Below are positions 43,942 to 54,200 of a stretch of DNA of 64,000 nucleotides, one piece after another. Made by a program: the position numbers and the translations under genes. The notes below the pieces were generated by a model. It searched no databases, had not been told where the DNA came from, and worked only from the letters and a program-made list of their open reading frames with translations. Each line of letters starts with the position of its first letter. Positions within the stretch are counted from its first letter, which is position 1. The stretch is from Phaseolus vulgaris (lineage: Eukaryota > Streptophyta > Magnoliopsida > Fabales > Fabaceae), in NCBI RefSeq assembly GCF_000499845.2, contig NC_023749.2, forward strand, positions 31,924,041 through 31,988,040, read 5' to 3'.

Positions 43942-45668
43942 ATGGTTGATAGACTACCTTTTGGGGAAGGTGCTTCAATCAACAGACCACCTCTGTTTTG
44001 TGGTTTGAACTACCAATTTTGGAAAGTGAGAATGAAAATCTTTATGGAATCAATTGACAAAGGAATTTGGGATGCAATTGAAAATGGTCATTTTATCCCA
44101 AAGTTTGAAAAAGATGGATCTATCATTGAAAAGCCTTGGTTTCAATGGACTGATTCAGAAAGCAAAAAGGTCAAATTTGATTGCATTGCCAAAAATATAA
44201 TAACCTCTACTTTAAATTCAGATGAGTTTTTCAGGGTCTCTCAATGCAAATCATCAAAAGAAATGTGGGACACCTTGGAGGTAACTCATGAAGGTACAAA
44301 TGAGGTGAAGAGAGCTAGGAAGCATACTCTAATCCAAGAGTATGAGATGTTCAGAATGCTCAAAGGTGAAACAATTGTTGAAGTGCAGAAAAGATTCACG
44401 CACATCATCAATCATCTCATGAGCCTTGACAAGACCTTTGAAAAGGAAGAGCTAAACATCAAGATCTTGAAGTGTCTTGATAGAGCATGGCAACCTAAGG
44501 TAACTGCTATTTCTGAATCTAAAGATCTAACATCCTTGAGTATGGCTTCTTTGTTTGGTAAGCTTAGGGAACATGAGTTAGAGATGAATCGACCCACTGT
44601 TCAAGAAAGTGAAGACAAGCACGTAAGGAGCGTTAAAAGCTTCCAAGCACAAAGGAAAACAAGAATCTAGCGATGATAGTCATGAGGAAAACCTTAGCTT
44701 GTTGTCAAGAAAGTTTAGCAAATTCTTGAAGAGGAACCGCAACAAGGACAACAACAAAGATAGGTATGGAAACAAGAAATCCAATGATTTTAATTCCAAT
44801 AACTATACTTGTTTTAGTTGTGGTGAACAAGGTCACATAAAGGCAGATTGTCCAAACCAAAGCAAGGAGAAAAAGCTTAGCTACAAGGAAAAGAAGGGCA
44901 AGACAAAAAGAGCCTACATAGCTTGGGATGAGAATGAGGCATTATCATCAAGCTCTTCATCAAGTGAAGATGAGAAAGCAAATATCTGTTTGATTGTTGA
45001 AGATGATGATGAATCTTGCAGCTCAAGTGAAGTAAGTTTTTGTGCTTCCTTAAATGAACAAAATTATAGTGAATTACTTGAAGCTTTTCAAGAAACTCAC
45101 GATGAAGCTAATCAATTGGTGCTTTCAAACAACCGATTGAAAGAACTTAACAGCTGGCTGGAAAAGAGAGTGAAATCACTTGAAGATGAGATTGAAAAAT
45201 CTAAAAATGATTTCAAAAATCTGGAAAATCATTTCAAAAATTCTTCTTGCAAGTGTGACACTCTCATTTGCGAAAATTGTGAAAATCTTGAGAAAAAGGT
45301 GCATTATCTTGTTGACACTGTAGACAAGCTTTCAAAAGGGAAATCTAACTTTGAGAATGTCTTGGCATCTAAAATATGTGTTTTTGGAAAGGCTGGTTTA
45401 GGCTTTAATCCACAAAACAAACAAGATAAGTTTTCAAAAAAAAATTTAAGAAAGCCAGTAAAACAACCGATTGTTAAGTCGAAACAACCGGTTGTTACAT
45501 GCTTTTATTGCATGAAAAAAGGGCCATTCGGTTAGATTCTGCAAAATAAGAAAGTTTTCTGTTCCCAGGGGCTTCATGAAATGGATTCCTAAAGGATGTG
45601 AGGTTCCAAATGAGAAAAAGAAATCTATTGGACCCACATTTGTTAAGGGACCAAATCTTGTTGCTTGA
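43942..45668 (+). pseudogene. Copia gag (two frameshifts), element A
   Basis: Best-preserved Gag in the window. ATG 43942 gives MVDRLPFGEGASINRPPLF and NYQFWKVRMKIF, a UBN2-like capsid domain to about 44620, then a frame break near 44628. In the second frame: knuckle 1 CFSCGEQGHIKADC (about 44812-44853), an acidic Ser-rich stretch, a coiled coil (NRLKELNSWLEKRVKSLEDE, about 45130-45200), a Cys cluster (KCDTLICENCENLEKKVHYL) and knuckle 2, whose frame is lost by one extra G near 45525. The stop is at 45666-45668. Only two small changes separate it from an open frame. Confidence 0.88.
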
Positions 45669-46466
45669 ACTCATGTTTGTGCAGGAAATCTAAAGAAGTG
45701 TGAAGGACTGAGTCATCTGATCAAGTTCTTGGAAGAAAAAGACTAACATTGAAGCAGAATCAATGTTCTGCATCTGTCCAAAAGTCCTCAACAGTCAAAA
45801 TAAGGCTTCTTGATCACAAAGCGCATGGCTCACTGAAAGAACAACATAAAGGATAAGACCTTCCTTATCTTTGTTCTTAATTCTTGTTTTTAAAGTTCGT
45901 TTACATGTTTGTATAACCTCTTTAAAGTGTTCAATTTCATCTGCTTTGATTTATTTATGCTCATGCTTAAAACTTCAAAATGAGTTTTACTACTGTAGAA
46001 AAATAACTGATTGTTTTCTCGAAACAACCGATTGTTTTGAGTCTGACAGCACTGTGAAGAAATCAATTTAATTTCTATTTTGAATTTCTATGCATTGCAG
46101 ATCAAATTAAAGAAAGAATCTTTGGTCAATGAACCTGTGTTGAAAGCTTATTACGCTCAGAAAGAAGTTACAACAGTCATAAAGGAATATATTCCAAAAT
46201 CTTGGAAATTCAAGAGCTTTTTATGACTAGTCAAAGATCACATGTGAAGACCTTGTGATTTTCTGCTTTTTCTGACGTTTTCAGTGCAGGACATGGTCAA
46301 GTCCTATCTCTCTGAAAACCTGGTACCCACTCATGTCATTGAATGCTTTATGATTCTGTTTATGCTATAAAATCTGTTGCAGCTGATCTCTTCCACAAGA
46401 ACCACCAATTGCAACATCTCTTGCAAAATCTTGTGTGAGCTTTTCTCTGTTTTCTTCTCTGCCATC
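45669..46466 (+). promoter_or_regulatory. Gag-ORF2 spacer with acceptor-like sites, element A
   Basis: Non-coding. TTTGTGCAG ends at 45684, sixteen bases after the gag stop; TTTTCAGTGCAG ends at 46289; and AATCTGTTGCAG ends near 46381. The same order is seen in element B. A motif pair lies at about 46005-46040. The spacer lacks any pol remnant. Confidence 0.5.
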
Positions 46467-47573
46467 ATGGACTCAACTCCTCCCACCTCAAAGAGAGTCA
46501 AAACCAAAGCAGTAAGGTCTGAAGGAAGGCTTGAAGGATGTTTTTCTGGTGATAATGATCTTATTGAGAGATATAGATTTGAGACTAGCACCAAAGTGAT
46601 AAACAACCCTAAAGTTGTTTGCTTTGATTGGCTGAAAAGCCAAAAGCTGGACAATGTCAGAAAGCTCCTCAAAGATCAGTCCCTCAGAAAGTTCTTGGAG
46701 ATGAAAGGAAATATCTATCTAGATTTGTTAAGAGTTTTCTACACAAATCTTAAGTTTGAGGGAAGCAACCTTGTTTCTCATGTAAAAGGTGTAGATATGG
46801 AGATTACACATGATGTGTGGGCTGCTGTAGCTGGTCTAAAGTACTCAGGCCTCAGAATTAACAAGGGGAACCTTGGTGTAGTGGAGGACTTCAACAAAGT
46901 TCAATACTACAAGAGCTGCTTGAAGAACCAAAATGCACAAGTTAGGACTTGCTCGGTTGGTGGCTTAAGGCTTGATGAAAGGTTGCTAGCCCTCATTGTG
47001 ACTTGGATTCTAACTCCAAGGGGGAGCAATCATTTAGTGCTTACAGAGGAGGATCTGGTGTACATCTTCTGCATTATGAAGAAGATCAGAATTAATTGGA
47101 TACACATCATCAAAGAGCACATGCAAAAGGCTATGAGGTTAAGTGACTATCATTATTCATATGCTGTTTTGGTTTCTAAATTTCTGCTCTATTTTGAAGT
47201 GAACCTAGAGGATGAAACATCTGAGTTGGTCAAGTCAACTCAAGAGTTGAACAATGGATCTCTCAGTAAAATGGGTTTCACTAAAGTAGGTGGCAAATGG
47301 ATTAGCAAAGATGGTGACTTTGGAGCCTCAACTAGTGATGTTGCTGATCATGAACAAGATGAACATGCTGCAGATATGGATTTTCAACATGAAGATCTAC
47401 CTGAAGCACATCAAGATGCTGGACCTAGTGCTGATGCTGGAAATCAAGAAGAAAGAATGCAAACCATGTCTCCTTTAGAGAGACTCATGGTTAATAGGCT
47501 TGATAGCTTTTACGGAGAATCAAAGGAATCTCCATGATCTATGTGTCAGCAACTTCCAGAGGATTGATAACAA
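46467..47573 (+). pseudogene. ORF2 (C-terminus lost), element A
   Basis: Starts ATG 46467 (MDSTPPTSKRVKTKAVRSEG). It is open to 47537 and closely similar along its length to the intact copy at 11679-12824. Conserved blocks are DNVRKLLKDQSLRKFLEMKG, SNLVSHVKGVDMEITHDVW, SVGGLRLDERLLALIVTW and ILTPRGSNH. A frameshift near 47512 spoils the C-terminal coiled coil. ORF2-like sequence continues to about 47573, where it joins the 3' LTR. Most differences from the other copy look conservative, which suggests past selection on the protein. Confidence 0.82.
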
Positions 47574-48087
47574 GTCTGTAACAAGTGTAATCCTTGTATC
47601 TGTCGAACAAGAATCTTTGTGTGTTTGCTGAGAAGTGTTGTGTGTTCTTGAGGGGATCAAGATCAGCATTCTTAGTGTTGGTGTGTTGGCCAAGAGAAGT
47701 GTGTGTCTTGAGGGGATCAAGGTCACTTTCTTGGTTGTGTTGCAAGTGATCTAGGTTTTGCAGCTTAGTGGAATTCCTCAGTGGTTTCTGAGAAGACTGA
47801 ATGTAGCTCTAGGTTTAGAGTGAACCAGTATAAACATTTGTGTGCATTCTCTCTATCCTTAATCTCTTTAAATTCAGTTTTAATATTTGCAAACTGGTAT
47901 AAACAATCGATTGTTTCTGCGAAACAACCGATTGTTTTTCTGGTGCTGTTGTTTTTGCTTTGTGATTTGGCAAACTGAATTTCTTATCATTTGTTTCTTG
48001 AAGAAATTTCATTCTTAACTTAAAAGTTTGCGAAAACCCTCTTTAAACAATTCACCCCCCTCTAGTTTAAAGTCATTCATTCTAACA
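47574..48087 (+). repeat. Truncated 3' LTR of element A
   Basis: Begins at TCTGTAACAAGTGTAATCC, which corresponds to about 43374 in the 5' LTR, and ends CATTCTAACA at 48087. The first half of the LTR and the PPT are gone. It is very similar to the 5' LTR over the shared part. Confidence 0.9.
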
Positions 48088-48092
48088 CATTT

Positions 48093-49020
48093 TTATGTGA
48101 TAAATAAATTTCACATGTGATAAACAAACTCAATTCACCTTATTCATCATTCTCCTTGATCACCGTGCAAAAACTTACACCAAGTCACGACATCCTAAAC
48201 CATTTTTGTGAATGACCAACACATTAACCTTAACCATACTCAAGTTCAATTGGTCAGTACTTCAATAAATGAAATCATTCATACTAAAGCTAATCACAAT
48301 CTACATTTAAGCATACAAAAAAGTATTTTGGATAAAATTATAGCAATACTGTCACGAAAGTCTAATTCAAAAGTATGCTTATGATAAATATTTGTTTTAA
48401 CAACATATTTTACTAGGCTAAATTCAGATTGTAAGAATATGAAGGTAGATAGATACACTTACTAAGTTGGAAGAATACTATTGTAATTATTATTAGTCTT
48501 AACATTATTATTATTAATAATAATAATATTGAAATTAGTATTAATATTAAAATTGGTATTAAAATTAAAATTAATAATATTATTATTATTAAAATTATTA
48601 TTAATATTAAAGTTATTATTATTATAATTAATGCTACTGTTATGATTATTATTATTATTATTATTAACATTATTATTATAATTACTACAATTATTATGAT
48701 TATTAATATAATAATAATATCAATAATCATAATAGTAGTAACATTAATAATAAGAAATCAAAACAAAACGCAAACTTAATATAGAAGAAAAACAAAACTT
48801 CCATGCACAAGAATAAATTTTACAACTATAGAGAAAAGCTCAAAAAGAAAAACTAGCAAAAGAAAAAAAAAGTTCTAAAACAATCATAATAATAAAGAGT
48901 TTCAAAAGATTGTGAGTGAAGTCTTAAAATATTAATATCTTTTGCCACATCAACAGTTGTATATTGGCGCATCTATTATGCGTTTGTCCATATATCACGA
49001 TCATTTTCTTTTATATATTG
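48093..49020. other. AT-rich intergenic DNA with an (ATT)n-type stretch
   Basis: Bases about 48478-48740 are an imperfect ATT/AAT trinucleotide tract. The remainder is AT-rich with no ORF or RNA gene I can support. Confidence 0.65.
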
Positions 49021-49029
49021 TTCCTATCG

Positions 49030-49640
49030 AGATTGAGATGTCCTTCTTCCGGGTGTGTGTAGATTTGGCAAGAGCTTCTGAGTTCTTTCAATGAGTAATG
49101 GAGCACCTGCAGAAGATTCTTCGATGCTCAAGTTAGTAAAAATACAGATGATTTGTGTATAAATCAGTGATGTGTGATTGTTGAATTGTCCTCTCCACAA
49201 TTTTTGTGTTTAGAGAAACATGATGTCGAATGGCATGTGTTTCATTGCGGTATTATCATAGAGAGTTTGAATTTCACCATGATGTTGATCTTGCATTAAT
49301 TCCATATCTTTACTCAACTGATTTCAGAGACCGAGTAAAGTTGAGTCGATATGGACTTTGAGTGCTGCTAGAAGAGATGAATCCATGCTTGCTTGTGATG
49401 CTAAAGTTGTTGTTTGGTTTCTTGTGAAAACCACATGACAATGTGGTCTTGGAAAAATTTGACCAGGACCCCACAATGGATGTCAAATGTTCTTACCAAG
49501 GATGAGTTGTCCTTCCTCTGAGGTGTATGTGAGTTTGGCGAGAGTTTCCGAATTGTTCCAATGAGTAGTGGTGAACCTGCAAAAGATTCTCTTATGCTCA
49601 AGTAATGATTTGTATAAATCAATGAATAATCCGAAAGGAT
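49030..49640 (-). repeat. Two diverged LTR-like segments
   Basis: Segments at about 49035-49135 and 49496-49620 resemble each other (TTTGGCRAGAG, CAATGAGTARTGG, CCTGCARAAGATTCT, ATGCTCAAGT). The last phrase resembles the end of the Tat-LTR signature CTCCGACGCTCAAGTCAG seen at 31997 and 63307. They may be remnants of two LTRs or a duplication inside one. No coding sequence is linked to them. Confidence 0.4.
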
Positions 49641-50600
49641 CTACTTCCTGAGAAGATTGAGGTATTTATAGGCTCGTGGTCTTAAATAGAGACTCAAATA
49701 AAGAGGTCACATTCTTTCTTACGTATGTCCTATTATTAAGATGACTTGGCAATTACTAGGTAGTTAAGGCCAAGCATTGAGTAACATGAATAGTTACTGC
49801 TGAGCTATAGGGTGAACTGTCATAACTATTTTAGCAGTTTTCATCCATTAATAATATTTTATTAATCTCTGTGATATTTTATTAATCCCTATTAAATACC
49901 CAGATTATACCTTTCTCATTTTACTTACATTGATGAGTGGAGATTTTTTGTTTAATTTTTTCATCAAAAGATAATTAAGAACCAGTTTTTAATTGTCCAT
50001 TTCAATATATACGTGTTCTTTTTTAGAATGTGAAGTTCAAGAAAAAGACAAGGCAAATATGATAGGAAGTTCGTGTTATTTTCGTGGTTCTAAAATTTCA
50101 TACCGTTGACTTTACATAGATGTTTTATAAAGGATCGTTTAGCCAACACGCATGTAACGATAATGTCAAACATATTGTGAGCACTCATGTAGGAAACTTG
50201 TACTAAGTACCTACGACCTGGCTTGGAGTTTTCCTTTCTCATGGTTGAATTTAGTACTCTTTGAAACATGTTAGAGTGCTATCTAAATAAGTAGAGTTTT
50301 TACAAGTTATCCCATATATATAGAATAAATTGACAATAACCTATGGACATATGATAAATTATTTTATAAATTCTCACAACCACTCATAAAAGTAATTAAT
50401 ATTACTAATATTATAAAATAAATTCAAACAAACTCTTACAAATAGGCTTAATAGCTTAGTTGTTATGAACTTGTTTTATTTTCTTTTTGGACTGAGCATA
50501 AGGCAAAAATAGTTTTTGAAGCCTGAAAATGACACAACGTTACCATAAGCCGTGACCAAATCAAAACACCCTCTTGTTCTCCATTTAAACAGATTTTGAT
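49641..50600. other. Intergenic DNA downstream of the cysteine oxidase gene
   Basis: AT-rich. No ORF, repeat or RNA gene can be supported. The transcript end of the cysteine oxidase gene probably lies between about 50600 and 50820. Confidence 0.5.
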
Positions 50601-50823
50601 ATGGCCACTAACAAGTACTATTTCAACATTACGTAACTATTCTACTGGATTACTTTTGAGGTCTGTAAATAGATTACACTAGTGCATTATTATGTACAAA
50701 CTCCAATGCCTAACAGACATAGACAAAGAATATCATTATTGCACATTCCACTGTTCCCTTTGTTGTATTCTAAAGATAAGCCAATTTCCTTATGGTGTAA
50801 GACACATCAAACAAGAAATTTTT
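50600..50823 (-). other. Probable 3' untranslated region of PCO
   Basis: Follows the TGA at 50824-50826 on the minus strand. AATAAT-like signals lie near 50690-50700. No ORF. The end of the transcript cannot be fixed from sequence alone. Confidence 0.4.
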
Positions 50824-51233
50824 TCAAGTTCTAATAACTGGACCCCTGTACAGTCCTCTCCGGATCACAAAGTCATCAGGAGGTTGAAACTCTTCTAACC
50901 AAGTCACTTCAGAAACCGTCACTCCATCCAACTGAACATTAACTGCAGTGGAAATGAAGGTTGGCAATGGTGCAATGTGATTAACAGAAGAGAATTTCAA
51001 AGGTTGGCGATGAAAATAAATCAGATTACCAGGGAGATCTTTCCATTGGGATCGCCGGAAGTAGGTGCAGTGTCTTCCATGCTCTGAAGAGTAAGGGGGA
51101 GACAATATGTCAAAGATAGCACAAGGAGTTATAGCTCTAAAACAATGGATGTTTCCTCCACTGGTGGGGTAAAGAACCGTTGTGGGGCTTGGTGCTGTCA
51201 TATCAGTATCTTTGACAAGCTTTGCAGGTCTAG
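50824..51233 (-). CDS. PCO: PCO exons 4 and 5
   Basis: Exon 4 (51233-51030) starts after TTGACAG and encodes [16 protein letters not shown] through the third iron ligand and [17 protein letters not shown]. It ends in GTAATC. An 87-bp intron (51029-50943) ends CACTGCAG. Exon 5 (50942-50824) encodes [17 protein letters not shown] to the TGA stop. The short intron is open in frame, so a retained-intron form would add about 29 residues. Confidence 0.92.
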
Positions 51234-54200
51234 CTGTCAATCACAGATTAACAAATTTTAGTGTCAGGAGAATAAAAACAGCTTCTTAGTATTTACCAAA
51301 TGAAGGAGAATGAGACAGGTAAATATAAATGAAGGAAAGTTTATCACAAGAAAAGGATAGTACTGTGCAATGCAGATCATGGATTTCTTGTTAAGTTGTA
51401 AATATCACGGTATCAATAATTAGTTAGATTTTACTGTGATCAGGTTCATATGCCTTCATAATATTCCAGACCAGGGTTAAGAAAAGTTAACATTGCAATT
51501 ACAACTTTGCACATTCAGTGATTGAAGTAGAATAGACACCATGCTCGGTTGAGCTGATATCATTGTGGCTGTAGAATATAAACTATATGTTAAGAATATT
51601 ATTCAAAAATGAGGTCACATAGATAATGTGAGAAAAGAACAAGTGGGGAAATAGTGGAACTGCAGAAGCACAGTCCTTGCCCATCACGTTGGTTGGCATA
51701 ATACTGATAGTGCCATACTGGTCATATCATAATATGAATTCAATAATACGGATATGGCCATAAGAAATTAAGTAGGTTATATCACTGCTGGCGATCCTGT
51801 GAAGTAGTGAGATAGTAGTATGGTAACAACGCATAGAAAAAATGTAGGTGTTAGCGAGTAGAACTTGAAGCTATTTCAGTCTTTGCTTGAAAATAACTTC
51901 GCAGCAAAGATTATACTAAGGTGCATTAGAAAACGGTTACCTCAAACAATTTGGTAGACAAAAGATGAGTGAGTATACGTATATATAATAGGGAGAACAG
52001 AAAAGAAATCAATCTTAGTTTTTGAGTAGAAAATGGGTGGGGAGTTCAGATCTCTCATATAATTGGGTAAGGGAGAGAATCCTCTGTACTTCATGTATTC
52101 CTGATATCTGCTGTCACATTGATTATAGGTTATCACTAACTTGCATACTGAAAAAGATAATGGCCAAGAGTGCAGGTTTTCAGGGATGGACAGATAGTCA
52201 CAACACAACTGTATCCCAATAAACAAATAGACTGAAACAAATTTTCAAATAAAAGATTTCGAAAGAAAAAAACAATCTTTATGTTGTTTTCCATACTGAA
52301 GTCTAAACCTACTAATTGGCTCAATTGTTTTAAATCACATAAAACATTTTGATGAACACAATCATAATTAAAACTAAGCTTCAAGACTACCCTTTTTTTC
52401 TAGTTCAGTTTAGTGGCAGAATGGCAAATGTACTGTGTACATCACAAAAATAATCAGTTTAGTTCATTACTATGCGTGGTATCTTTCCATACACATTACA
52501 TCTCTATCAAATGGCCAAAAGCGATGCTAGCAGAGTTCTCACAACCTCGATGTCCAACAAGAACCAAACCAGGGAAGATAAAGTGAAACTAAAGGCTGGC
52601 AAAGTTATGTTAAATATTCTGAGTTAATTGAAGTAACACAGGTACAGTCAGGGCACACCACATGTGGATGCCTCTATCCAAGGAGTTTCAAAATTTCAAA
52701 GCATGCTTTGCTAATCCCTACAAAATGGGGAACTAGCTCCTCCCACTAAATTCAATCACAATTAGTTAAAATCTTCAATACAGACATTTAGATACTTCTT
52801 AAGCCCAATAAATTACTTGAAAACTAGCACTAGCACAAACATGAAGCTGCGGAACTACTATGGCCACTACAGACGCCCCTGTAGTCTGCAATTTAAAACC
52901 CTGAATTAGATGCAGGCATGAACTTTTATTTTCTTTTACTTTTTGAGAGAGTTTCAGTGGTACGGCATAAGAAACACACCATATTACTTTCAACAAATTT
53001 ATAAAACTGATTGATTAAGTCATTATATGTCTACAGAATCATCATTACATTTACAAGTAAACCAAAAGTATGACTTCATAGCAGAAATGGTTTAGTTATA
53101 ATGATAATAATAACACATTGGTTTTAGATAACCCTGATGTAATTTAATAGTAAATATTTTTGGGGATTTATTGGGTGGTTAAAGTTGTGCCTTAATGACC
53201 AAAAGGTCATGGGCTCAAATCAGGAAAGACTATTTACATATGCAAGGAAGAGGCTGCTATCAATTGACCTAGAACACTAGTGTTAAAGGACACGGGAACA
53301 CGAATCTATATATTATATAATTATGAATTATATAAATTGACAATAAAGATTTATGTGCACAAATATGTCTTAGTTTTTTTGTGGCAGAAATATGCTTCCC
53401 ATAACTCGTTCAAAATTATTTATTTCTTATTTTTATAATCATAATAAAAACTTATACAATAAGTTTGAATTTTTAGAAAATTAATGTATTTGTTGAATTG
53501 GACACTTCACTGATATAGATCATACAAGTGTCGTATGTGTGTCAGTATCCGATACGTGTGTCCGATACGGATACACCATTTAAGAGGCGTATCCGAGCCT
53601 CATAGATTGAAATTCTCCTACAAAAATGTTCACTATTGAAGAAGCCAATCAAGCTCAAATAATGGAAGATAAAAAAAATGGAGCTTTAAGAATAACCAGT
53701 CGCACTTCTTGAAATCCATTTATAAATAATCAGTCAATCAATCAAAAAACTATCCAACATGTAGAAGATGACAAGCAAAATAAAGGGTCAAAAGCCATTC
53801 ATATTCAAAAAGATTTCCCTCGTGGAATGTTTCACGAAGGATATTTTAAATCCACAAATCCAACAACTCAATTTTGAGAAAGACCTAATTTTATTGGATA
53901 GATTTGTTCTGTCCGCATTGCATTCAATAAAATTAGAGGCCCAGATACAGTTACAAATGTATGGGGAGGGGGGAATACATATATTCACTTTAAAGTAAAA
54001 ATTGAGATCAAATTTTAGAAATCTTGCAAGATCGTCAAATATTCAAAATATTCTTGTGGAATTTTATATGGAATGAAGGATTTCAGTTTTAGTTGGATAA
54101 TGATATAAGATACTTTTAAGGGTTTAACCAGGCTATTTTAGGAAATTTAAAGAGTTATGATGGAATTTAAGTCACATTAATATATAACAAGGAATGGGAA

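Larger units (their letters stand above)
42751..48087 (+). mobile_element. Pol-less Copia relative with ORF2, element A
   Basis: 5337 bp with a perfect duplication CATTT (42746-42750 and 48088-48092). Order: 5' LTR (42751-43880), primer region (ATGCATCAAGAGC from 43883), gag (43942-45668), spacer, ORF2 (46467 to about 47573) and a truncated 3' LTR (about 47574-48087). No pol domain is present. One deletion joins the ORF2 tail to the middle of the 3' LTR and removes the PPT. The intact outer ends and duplication show the deletion came after insertion. Confidence 0.94.

Noticed and set aside
48413..48730. A 105-codon minus-strand frame made largely of Ile, Ile-Ile and Leu
   Set aside because: It is the translation of an imperfect ATT/AAT trinucleotide tract; no protein family looks like this.
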